A stretch of DNA of 7,240 nucleotides from Acetobacteraceae bacterium (lineage in GTDB: Bacteria; Pseudomonadota; Alphaproteobacteria; Acetobacterales; Acetobacteraceae): NCBI GenBank assembly GCA_947476855.1, contig CANJSR010000253.1:1-7240 (forward strand), in the 5' to 3' direction. The notes below the pieces were generated by a model that searched no databases, was not told the origin of the DNA, and was given only the letters and a program-made list of their open reading frames with translations. The translations under genes and the position numbers were made by a program. Position 1 is the first letter of the stretch; each line of letters starts with the position of its first letter. This document shows positions 1 to 5,670 of the stretch, piece by piece.

Positions 1-338
1 AGCACGATGAACAGCGGCTGCGCTGATTGCAGCAGCAGGACGTTCAGCGCCGTGGTCAGGTTCAGCGCGATATAGGCCATCGTGTTGTAGCAGGCGATGC
101 CGGTTGCCCCCAGCACCAGCATCATCGGCCAGGAACGGAGCATGACCGGCAGGTCGCGCCGCAGCCGCGGCCAGGCGAAGCACAGCGCGACCGCGAAGGC
201 CCCCGTCCAACGCCACCACGCGAGCGCGACGGGCGGCACGGTGCCCGCGACACCTCGCCCGATGACAATGTTCAAGGACCAGAACAGGTTGGTCAGAACC
301 AGCAGGGTCCACGCGGAACCCCAAACGAATCGAGGCAC
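1..338 (-). CDS. EamA/DMT-family transporter, N-terminal part (runs off the left edge)
   Basis: The minus strand encodes 112 residues of a hydrophobic protein beginning MPRFVWGSAWTLLVL. It is the N-terminal part of a drug/metabolite transporter (EamA) family inner-membrane protein. The first helix carries the TNLFWSLNIVIGR signature typical of EamA helix 1. A second segment (ALAWWRWTGAFAVALCFAWP), a basic loop (RLRRDL), and two further segments (MMLVLGATGIACYNTMAYIAL; TTALNVLLLQSAQPLFIVL) follow the usual EamA pattern of a 10-helix protein of about 300 residues. The C-terminal two thirds lie outside the window. The GTG at 338 was chosen because it lies just after the stop of the upstream gene and next to the first helix; a TTG at 362 in the same frame is an alternative, and neither has a clear Shine-Dalgarno sequence. 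The 5-base gap suggests co-transcription with the gamma-glutamyltransferase-like gene, so export of a related amino compound is possible. The substrate cannot be read from sequence. Confidence 0.85.
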   Translation of the reverse strand, partial: MPRFVWGSAWTLLVLTNLFWSLNIVIGRGVAGTVPPVALAWWRWTGAFAVALCFAWPRLRRDLPVMLRSWPMMLVLGATGIACYNTMAYIALNLTTALNVLLLQSAQPLFIV

Positions 339-343
339 CCCGA

Positions 344-1963
344 TCAGAATGCCCCGGCCCAACCGTCCCGGCGGGGATCGGACCCCACCATCCGCACGCC
401 TTCGTCGGTAATCCGGATCGCCTGCACGCTGCACGGGCCTTCCAGCGGCCCGACGCGGTTCAGGCTGTGGCCCAGCGCCTCTAGCCCCGACAGGATCTCC
501 GGGCCGTAGCCAGGTTCGATCGTCAGGCGGCCATCGCCGTCATGCGGCCAGTTCGCCCCCTGCCCGCGCTGCGACGACGTCCAGCGCGGCGCCTCCAGCG
601 CCTGTTGCGGATCGGCGCCCAGGTCCATCATCGATGTCAGCACCTGGAGGTTGATCTGCACCTGGTTGTCGGCGCCCGGCGTGCCCTCGACCGCCCAGAC
701 CTTGCCATCCTTGAACACCATCGGCGCGTTCATCGTGTGGCGCACGCGCTTGCCCGGGACCAGCCGATTGGCATGGCCGGACGCGAGGTGCCAGTAGGCC
801 ATCCGGTTGTTCAGCAGGATGCCGGTATCCCCCGCCGTCACGCCCGATCCGAAGCCGGAGTTGATGCTCTGGATGCCCGACACCGCGTTGCCCTCGGAGT
901 CCACGACGGCGAAATAGGTGGTGTCGCCCAGCGCCTGCTCGGGTTCGGCCAGCACAATCTCAGCCGCGCGCTTCAGGTCGATCGCGGCGGCGCATTCATC
1001 GGCGTAGTCATCCGACAGCAACCGGTCCAGCGGCACCTCGCCAAAGCGCGGATCGGTGCCGAAGCGTTCCCGGTCGCGGAAGGCGCGCTTCTTCGCCTCC
1101 ACCAGCACATGGATGCGCCGCACCGGGTCCAGCCCGGCCAGGTCGAAGCGTTCGGCGATCTTCAGCATCTGCAGCATGGTGAAGCCGGTGGAGTTCGGTG
1201 GCGTCTGCGTCACCTGGAACCCGCGATAGCGGATGCTGATCGGGTCCTGCACCTGTGCCTGGCACTCGGCCAGGTCGCGTTCGTCGACCAGGGCGCCGAC
1301 CTCCTTCATCCCCGCCGCCAACCGCTTGGCCAGCTTGCCGCGATAGAAGCTGTCCGCCCCATCGGCGGCCAGTTCCTCCAGCGTGCGCGCCAGGTCGGGC
1401 TGGCGGATGATGGAGGCATGCCGCGGCTCGCCTTCTGCCAGCCCGCCCAGGAACACCGCATGGCTGCGCCGGTCGGCCGCCAGCATCGCCCGGACCTCCC
1501 GCGCGAAATGGCGGTAGTGGTGGCTGGCGCTGAAGCCGTCCCGCGCCTGCTCGATCGCGGCGGCGCACAGACCGGCCCAGGGGCGGGATCCGAGGGCGGC
1601 GTGCATCGCGCCGATGCCGGCGATGAAGCCGGGAGTGGACACGCTCAGCGGCCCGCGGACCTGGATGCCGGAGGCGCGGAAGCGGCCGGGATTGGCCTCC
1701 ATCGGCGCCGCCCCCGTGCCGTTCCAGCACTTCGTCTCTCCGGTCTTCGCGTTGAAGACCTGATAGAACCCGTCCCCGCCCAGGCCCGACATCATCGGCT
1801 CGACGACACTGAGCGAGAGGGCGATGGCGATCGAGGCATCGATTGCGTTGCCCCCGGCCCGCAGCACATCGAGGCCAGCCTGGGTGGCGAGCGGGTGGTT
1901 GGTGCCGACGGCGCCCTTCCGGCCCATGATCAACGTGCGATAGGTGCGGCTGGGGAGGTACAT
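344..1963 (-). CDS. gamma-glutamyltransferase-family (Ntn-hydrolase) acylase
   Basis: The 539-residue product matches the gamma-glutamyltranspeptidase family, whose precursors cleave themselves before a catalytic Thr to form large and small subunits. N-terminal landmarks are TNHPLATQAGLDVLRAGGNAIDA and the glycine-rich SGLGGDGFYQVF. The autocleavage site is GD-TTYFAVVD, with Thr348 as predicted nucleophile (numbered from the start used here), followed by GILLNNRM and the late GTPGADNQVQ and LEAPRW motifs. There is no signal peptide, so it is probably cytoplasmic, unlike the periplasmic E. coli enzyme. The Arg of the classical RETAP motif is replaced (NGTGAAP), the Ser-Ser pair is His-Thr (RHTMNAP), and the second Gly of PGG is Ala. 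This fits the YwrD-like branch, and the true donor may not be glutathione. I chose the ATG at 1963 because homology begins there (MYLPSRTYRTLIMGRKG), with a weak AGGG 10 bases upstream; the frame also has an ATG at 1999 and a TTG at 2014. A transporter gene follows 5 bases after its stop. Confidence 0.9.
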   Translation of the reverse strand: MYLPSRTYRTLIMGRKGAVGTNHPLATQAGLDVLRAGGNAIDASIAIALSLSVVEPMMSGLGGDGFYQVFNAKTGETKCWNGTGAAPMEANPGRFRASGIQVRGPLSVSTPGFIAGIGAMHAALGSRPWAGLCAAAIEQARDGFSASHHYRHFAREVRAMLAADRRSHAVFLGGLAEGEPRHASIIRQPDLARTLEELAADGADSFYRGKLAKRLAAGMKEVGALVDERDLAECQAQVQDPISIRYRGFQVTQTPPNSTGFTMLQMLKIAERFDLAGLDPVRRIHVLVEAKKRAFRDRERFGTDPRFGEVPLDRLLSDDYADECAAAIDLKRAAEIVLAEPEQALGDTTYFAVVDSEGNAVSGIQSINSGFGSGVTAGDTGILLNNRMAYWHLASGHANRLVPGKRVRHTMNAPMVFKDGKVWAVEGTPGADNQVQINLQVLTSMMDLGADPQQALEAPRWTSSQRGQGANWPHDGDGRLTIEPGYGPEILSGLEALGHSLNRVGPLEGPCSVQAIRITDEGVRMVGSDPRRDGWAGAF

Positions 1964-2025
1964 GGCGCTGGGTCCCTGGCTGATTGGGCGTTCCCGCATG
2001 GCTACCGCGTGCAACGGGGCTTGGA

Positions 2026-2039
2026 AACCCGCCCGGGTT
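2026..2039. promoter_or_regulatory. 14-base inverted repeat in the divergent gap
   Basis: AACCCG-CC-CGGGTT is a perfect inverted repeat with 6-base arms. It sits in the 92-base gap between the divergent acylase (start 1963) and UdgX-type gene (start 2056), 16 bases before the latter's ATG. It could be a small operator. I find no convincing -35/-10 pair around it, and a 6-base GC-rich repeat can arise by chance. The rest of the gap shows nothing recognisable. Confidence 0.2.
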
Positions 2040-2055
2040 GGAGTTTGCTTCTGTC

Positions 2056-3360
2056 ATGCATCATGTCGGACTGGCCAGCGAGACCGACTGGGACGGATGG
2101 CGGCGCGCCACCCGCGCCCTCGTGTTGGCGGGGGTCGAGCCGGCGGACGTCCAATGGGCGGTCGGCGGTCCATCGGACCCGCTGCCCGAGGCCACAGGGA
2201 CCTTCGGTGTCTCCGGCGCGCTGGTGGCGATGGCGGCGCAGGCGTTCCAGGTGCGCGATGCCGAGCGGTTCGGCCTGCTGTATGGGCTGCTGTGGCGCTC
2301 GCATGCGGGGGAAAAGCCGCTGGAAATGGCGGACGATCCGGATGTGCGGCTCGCCCGCCGGATGGCCCATGCGGTGCGGGCCGAGGCGCATCGCATGCGC
2401 ACCCATCTCCGCTTCCTGCCGCTGGCCGACAGGCTGCTGGGCTGGTACGCGCCGGCCCATTTCGTGCTGGAGGCCAACGCCCAGCTGATCGCCCGCCGTT
2501 TCCCAACGCAAGCCTTCTCGATCCTGACCCCGGACGGCAGCGCGCATTGGGATGGATCGGCGCTGCGCTTCGGCGCCGGGGCGCGCGGGATCGGAGACGA
2601 CGACACCCTGGCCGCCTGGTGGGACGCGCACGGCGCCGCCCTGCTGGAGGACTGCCGGACCGGCACCGCGATCCCGCCGGCCGAGGACCTGGACGAAGCG
2701 CCCCGCCCGCCGGACCTGCCGCCGATCGGCCCCGTGGTGCTGGACCTGTCCCCCGATGCCGGGCTGCAACGCGGGATCATCGACGCGGCGTCCTGCCGCC
2801 GCTGCGCCCTGCACGAACCCGCCACCCAGACCGTGTTCGGCGAAGGCCCCGCCACCGCGCGCGTGATGTTCGTGGGGGAACAGCCGGGCGACCAGGAGGA
2901 CATCATCGGCCGCCCCTTCGTCGGCCCCGCCGGCCAGTTGCTGGACCAGGCGATGGAGCAGGCCGGGATCGACCGCCGAGCGATCTACATCACCAACGCG
3001 GTCAAGCACTTCAAGTTCGTCCCGCGCGGCACTCGGCGCATCCACCAGCCGCCCGACGCCGAGGAAATCCAGATCTGCCGGTTCTGGCTCGATGTCGAAC
3101 GCACCCGCCTGCGCCCTGGCCTGATCGTCCTGATGGGCGGCAGCGGCGCCCGCGCGGTCCTTGGACGCCCGGTGACGGTGATGCGCGAACGTGGCCGGCC
3201 CTTCCTGCTGGAGGACGGGACCAACGCTTTCATCACCGTGCATCCGTCCTATCTGCTCCGCATCCCCGAAGGCGACAGCAAGAACCGTGAATACCAGGCA
3301 TTTCTGCGCGACCTGACGGCCATCAGGACGCTGATGGAGACCCTGCCGCCCCGCGCCTGA
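2056..3360 (+). CDS. DUF4130-UdgX fusion, uracil-DNA-binding repair protein
   Basis: The product has 434 residues in two domains. Residues 1 to about 200 are a DUF4130 (TIGR03915-type) domain: LASETDWDGWRRATRALVLAGV, then DPDVRLARRMAHAVRAEAHRMR, then SILTPDGSAHWDG. Residues about 240-430 are a UdgX domain of the family 4-like uracil-DNA glycosylase group: CRRC (Cys247, Cys250), GEQPGDQED (274-282), GRPFVGPAGQLL, TNAVKHFKF, the loop TRRIH (326-330), ICRFWL (Cys341) and HPSYLL (396-401). Known UdgX proteins bind a 4Fe-4S cluster and use the loop His (His109 in Mycobacterium smegmatis, in KRRIH) to form a covalent bond with the abasic sugar after uracil removal; His330 is the equivalent. The usual first Lys of the loop is Thr326. 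His318 stands where family 4 enzymes have a Cys ligand, as in other UdgX proteins. I chose the ATG at 2056 because DUF4130 similarity starts at once (MHHVGLASE); a TTG at 1984 is less likely. The gene converges on the kinase gene with 27 bases between stops. Confidence 0.92.
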   Translation: MHHVGLASETDWDGWRRATRALVLAGVEPADVQWAVGGPSDPLPEATGTFGVSGALVAMAAQAFQVRDAERFGLLYGLLWRSHAGEKPLEMADDPDVRLARRMAHAVRAEAHRMRTHLRFLPLADRLLGWYAPAHFVLEANAQLIARRFPTQAFSILTPDGSAHWDGSALRFGAGARGIGDDDTLAAWWDAHGAALLEDCRTGTAIPPAEDLDEAPRPPDLPPIGPVVLDLSPDAGLQRGIIDAASCRRCALHEPATQTVFGEGPATARVMFVGEQPGDQEDIIGRPFVGPAGQLLDQAMEQAGIDRRAIYITNAVKHFKFVPRGTRRIHQPPDAEEIQICRFWLDVERTRLRPGLIVLMGGSGARAVLGRPVTVMRERGRPFLLEDGTNAFITVHPSYLLRIPEGDSKNREYQAFLRDLTAIRTLMETLPPRA

Positions 3361-3398
3361 GGCGCCCGTGCGGTTCGGGTAACGCCGTCATACCGGCG
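3353..3398. terminator. two small GC hairpins between convergent stops (weak bidirectional terminator candidate)
   Basis: Two short inverted repeats lie where the UdgX-type gene and the kinase gene converge. GCGCC-TGA-GGCGC (3353-3365) has the UdgX-type stop codon as its loop. CGCCG-TCATAC-CGGCG (3383-3398) has the complement of the kinase stop codon in its loop. Stems are only 5 bp and neither is followed by a T tract on either strand, so these are not textbook intrinsic terminators. Their placement at both stops is the only reason to list them. Confidence 0.2.
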
Positions 3399-4521
3399 CG
3401 TCGGCGACCGGGACGGAAAAGCGGAACACGCTGCCGCCCGCGGGGGCAGGTTCGGCCCAGATGCGCCCGCCATGCGCCTCGACAATCGTGCGGCACACCG
3501 ACAGGCCGATGCCCATGCCGTCTTCCTTGGTCGTGACAAAGGGCTGGAACAGCCGCGCCGCGACATCAGGCGGCAATCCGGCGCCGGTATCGCTGACGGC
3601 GATTTCCACCATCCCCTCCCGTGCATCCGCCCCGATCGTCAGGCGTCGGGTTGTCTGGTCCTCCATCGCCTCCATCGCGTTGCGGATCAGGTTCAGCAGG
3701 ACCTGCTGAATTTGCACGCGATCGGCCATCACCAGCGGGATATCGCCAAGCACCGCCAGCCGGACCTCCACACCACGATGGCGGGACCCTACCAGGGCCA
3801 GGGCCGTTGCCTCCTCCACCAGTTTCGGGAGGGATTCGGGCTGGCGCGTGACCGTGCCGCGGGCGACGAAGGCGCGCAGCCGGCGGATGATCTCGCCGCT
3901 GCGCAGGCTCTGCTGTGCCGCGAGCACCACCGCCTTGCGCACCCGCGCGAGGTCCTGGTTTTCCTGATCCAACAGCCGTTGCGCCGCGTTCAGATAATTG
4001 GTGATCGCCGTCAGCGGCTGGTTCAGCTCATGCGACAATGCCGCCGCCATCTGGCCCATCGAGCGCAGGCGGGACACGTGCAGCAGGTTCTCCTGCAACT
4101 CCTGCAACCGCGCGAGTGTCTGCTGGCGTTCGGTCAGGTCGCGGATGAAGCCGGTGAACAGCGTCTCCTCGACGCCTTTCACCTCCCCCACCGCCAGTTC
4201 CATGGGGAAGGTCGTGCCGTCCTTGCGCTGGCCGATCACGACACGGCCGCTGCCGATGATGCGGCGCTCCCCGGTTTCCAGATAGCGGGTGATGTAGCTG
4301 TCGTGGTGTTCCCGGTACGGCGATGGCATCAGTTCACGAACGTTATGACCCTGGATGTCCGCGGCGGCGTGGCCGAACAGCCGTTCGGCCGCGGCGCTGA
4401 ACGAACGGATCGTGCCCGATGCGTCGATCACGACCATCGCATCCGGCATCGTGTCCAGGATCGACCGCAGCACGGCGTCGGCGGGCGTATCATCCACCGC
4501 GCAGAATCCGCCAGATTCCAT
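3388..4521 (-). CDS. FixL-like PAS sensor histidine kinase (probable haem-based oxygen/redox sensor)
   Basis: The 377-residue product has one PAS domain (about 15-130) and a histidine-kinase core (about 145-375), with no membrane segment, so it is a soluble sensor kinase. The PAS closely resembles the haem PAS of Fix[50 protein letters not shown]. His73 aligns with the haem ligand His200 of Bradyrhizobium FixL, Arg79 with Arg206 and Arg93 with Arg220; the 20-residue spacing from His to the second Arg is identical. In FixL, oxygen on the haem switches off autophosphorylation. Kinase boxes are present: [10 protein letters not shown] (phospho-acceptor His164), [10 protein letters not shown] (N box), DTGAGLP (G1), [13 protein letters not shown] (F/G2). 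No FixJ-type regulator is in the window. The start is uncertain: ATG 4521 is used (32-base overlap with the thioesterase gene); ATG 4536 and GTG 4497 are in frame and all precede the PAS. It is the last gene of the HAD-thioesterase operon as far as visible. Confidence 0.9.
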   Translation of the reverse strand: MESGGFCAVDDTPADAVLRSILDTMPDAMVVIDASGTIRSFSAAAERLFGHAAADIQGHNVRELMPSPYREHHDSYITRYLETGERRIIGSGRVVIGQRKDGTTFPMELAVGEVKGVEETLFTGFIRDLTERQQTLARLQELQENLLHVSRLRSMGQMAAALSHELNQPLTAITNYLNAAQRLLDQENQDLARVRKAVVLAAQQSLRSGEIIRRLRAFVARGTVTRQPESLPKLVEEATALALVGSRHRGVEVRLAVLGDIPLVMADRVQIQQVLLNLIRNAMEAMEDQTTRRLTIGADAREGMVEIAVSDTGAGLPPDVAARLFQPFVTTKEDGMGIGLSVCRTIVEAHGGRIWAEPAPAGGSVFRFSVPVADAPV

Positions 4522-4900
4522 CAGCCGCGCCCACATCGCGGTCCGGCGTCCGCAGAAGGCCGCGCATGAACACCATCGCGCCCGTCCGCCGCGTGACCTC
4601 TCCGGCCACAAACAGGAATTCCCCCGGGCGCACCGCCGACAGGAAATGCGTGTTCAACTGGATCGTCGTGCAGGGCGCCCGCTCCGCCGCTTCCCAGGCC
4701 AGCATGCTCAGCGCGTGATCGGCCAGCGTCATCATCACGCCGCCATGCAGCGCGCCCTGGGGATTGGCGTGGCTGGGCGTCGTCAGCATCCCGTAGCACC
4801 AGACGCCGTCGATCCGCTTCGACCATGGCACACCGAGGCCGCCTGGCAACGCGGCGCGGGGCATCGGGCGCCAGCCCTCGGCTTCGGGATCGAAACTCAC
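4490..4900 (-). CDS. PaaI-type hot-dog fold thioesterase
   Basis: The 136-residue product is a single hot-dog domain of the usual length for PaaI-like acyl-CoA thioesterases, which hydrolyse acyl- or aryl-CoA to free acid and CoA in the cytoplasm. The signature NPQGALHGG (46-54) is followed by a helix containing TLADHA, whose Asp61 is the expected catalytic acid. The strands [18 protein letters not shown] and [10 protein letters not shown] follow. I chose the GTG at 4900 because it forms a GTGA overlap with the TGA of the HAD gene, indicating translational coupling; an upstream ATG at 4999 would place 33 low-complexity residues in front that do not resemble the family. Its 3' end overlaps the start of the kinase gene. 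The neighbouring acyl-CoA synthetase on the other strand suggests both act on CoA thioesters, perhaps in opposite directions. The acyl substrate is unknown. Confidence 0.88.
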   Translation of the reverse strand: MSFDPEAEGWRPMPRAALPGGLGVPWSKRIDGVWCYGMLTTPSHANPQGALHGGVMMTLADHALSMLAWEAAERAPCTTIQLNTHFLSAVRPGEFLFVAGEVTRRTGAMVFMRGLLRTPDRDVGAADGIWRILRGG

Positions 4901-5553
4901 CGGGCGCGATCCAGATCCGCCAGCGCGTCGGGCAGGTCGTTCAACGTGTGCAGATGCAGATGCGCCTGCTCGATCCCAGGCTTTTCCGCGTGCATCCACC
5001 CGTACGGCCCGCGCCGCACGAACACCGCCGTCATTCCGGCCGCGCGCGACGGCACGACGTCGTTGTCCAGCCGGTCGCCGACATAGGCGATCTCATGCGC
5101 CGGCACGCCCGCGATCTCGACCACCTTTTCGAAGAAACGAGGATCAGGCTTGGACACGCCCCAGCCGGCGGAACTCGCGATGTGGTGCGCGGGCAGGCCG
5201 AGGCGGGTCAGCGCCGCCTCCGACTCGACCGGCTGGTTGCCGGCGATCAGCACGCGGAAGCCGCGCGAGCGCAAAGTCTCCAGGCAGCTCATGGCGTCCG
5301 GATAAAGATCTTGGTGGGTGAAGTCGTATTCCCATCCTTCCGCCCGCCGCTTCTGGCGCGCGGTGGAAACATCGAGGTCGGGACGGAAGATTTCGAAGAC
5401 GCGGCGGAGCGATTCACCCCGCTCCATGGTCACGCCGATCGCGGTGAACAGGGTCAAGGCGGGGACACCGAGGTAATCGGCCCACTCGATCCAATGGCGG
5501 GTTTCGTCAATGAGGGTTTCCCCCACGTCGAAGCAGACGGCGCGGATGGGCAT
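4897..5553 (-). CDS. HAD-superfamily hydrolase with atypical motif I
   Basis: The 218-residue product is a haloacid dehalogenase-like hydrolase with an alpha-helical cap between motifs I and II. Motif I is CFDVGETLIDETR: Asp9 is the nucleophile, but the second Asp of the DxDGT pattern is Gly11. Motif II (VLIAGNQ, Gly105-Asn106) has Gly where a Ser or Thr is usual. Motif III Lys135 (GVSKPDPRFF) and motif IV GDRLDND (Asp160, Asn164, Asp165) are intact. The run ETRHWIEWADYLGVP after motif I and RRGPYGW near the end recall a conserved, uncharacterised HAD subfamily. It is probably a cytoplasmic hydrolase; a phosphate, phosphonate or other substrate cannot be decided. I chose the ATG at 5553 because it begins MPIRAVCFDVGET, immediately before motif I; the same frame is open to 5718 but those 55 residues resemble no HAD and cross the divergent synthetase start. 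It is the first gene of the three-gene minus-strand operon and overlaps the thioesterase gene by 4 bases. Confidence 0.88.
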   Translation of the reverse strand: MPIRAVCFDVGETLIDETRHWIEWADYLGVPALTLFTAIGVTMERGESLRRVFEIFRPDLDVSTARQKRRAEGWEYDFTHQDLYPDAMSCLETLRSRGFRVLIAGNQPVESEAALTRLGLPAHHIASSAGWGVSKPDPRFFEKVVEIAGVPAHEIAYVGDRLDNDVVPSRAAGMTAVFVRRGPYGWMHAEKPGIEQAHLHLHTLNDLPDALADLDRAR

Positions 5554-5586
5554 GAGCGGTTGTGGTTCCCGATTGATTTCCACGGA

Positions 5587-5637
5587 AACATGAGTGGTGC
5601 GGTCGGGTTTGACAATCCGCCACGACGGTCGAACAAC
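5587..5637. promoter_or_regulatory. putative overlapping divergent promoters around TTGACAA
   Basis: The 117-base gap between the HAD gene (start 5553) and the acyl-CoA synthetase gene (start 5671) contains TTGACAA at 5609-5615, an interrupted palindrome readable as a -35 element on both strands. Plus strand: TTGACA (5609-5614), 17 bases, then AACAAC (5632-5637). Minus strand: TTGTCA (complement of 5610-5615), 17 bases, then CATGTT (complement of 5587-5592). Both -10 elements match TATAAT at only 3 of 6 positions. The shared -35 and equal 17-base spacing are seen directly; promoter activity is inferred. Confidence 0.35.
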
Positions 5638-5670
5638 AAGGCAACGCCGCCGCACCATGAGACCGACCGC

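Noticed and set aside
1964..2014. Longer acylase start at TTG 2014 or ATG 1999
   Set aside because: The extra residues do not resemble the family and no ribosome binding site is evident; ATG 1963 fits better, though ATG 1999 cannot be excluded.
542..2488. Very long open frame on the plus strand (648 codons) across the acylase gene
   Set aside because: It is antisense to a well-supported acylase and its translation is a low-complexity His/Arg/Gly/Ala-rich sequence with no recognisable motif, as expected from a high-GC shadow frame.
2002..3243. Long minus-strand frame opposite the UdgX-type gene
   Set aside because: Its composition is shadow-like, while the plus strand has continuous DUF4130 and UdgX motifs.
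4490..4521. Possible frameshift fusing the thioesterase and kinase
   Set aside because: Both domains are complete within their own frames and a short stop/start overlap explains the arrangement; no slippery sequence was seen.
3472..4569. Plus-strand frame of 365 codons opposite the kinase gene
   Set aside because: Its His/Gln/Arg-rich translation has no motif; the minus strand carries all FixL and kinase boxes.
4825..5670. In-frame upstream extension of the acyl-CoA synthetase by 282 codons
   Set aside because: The extension is antisense to the HAD and thioesterase genes and shows no domain; family similarity starts at the ATG at 5671.
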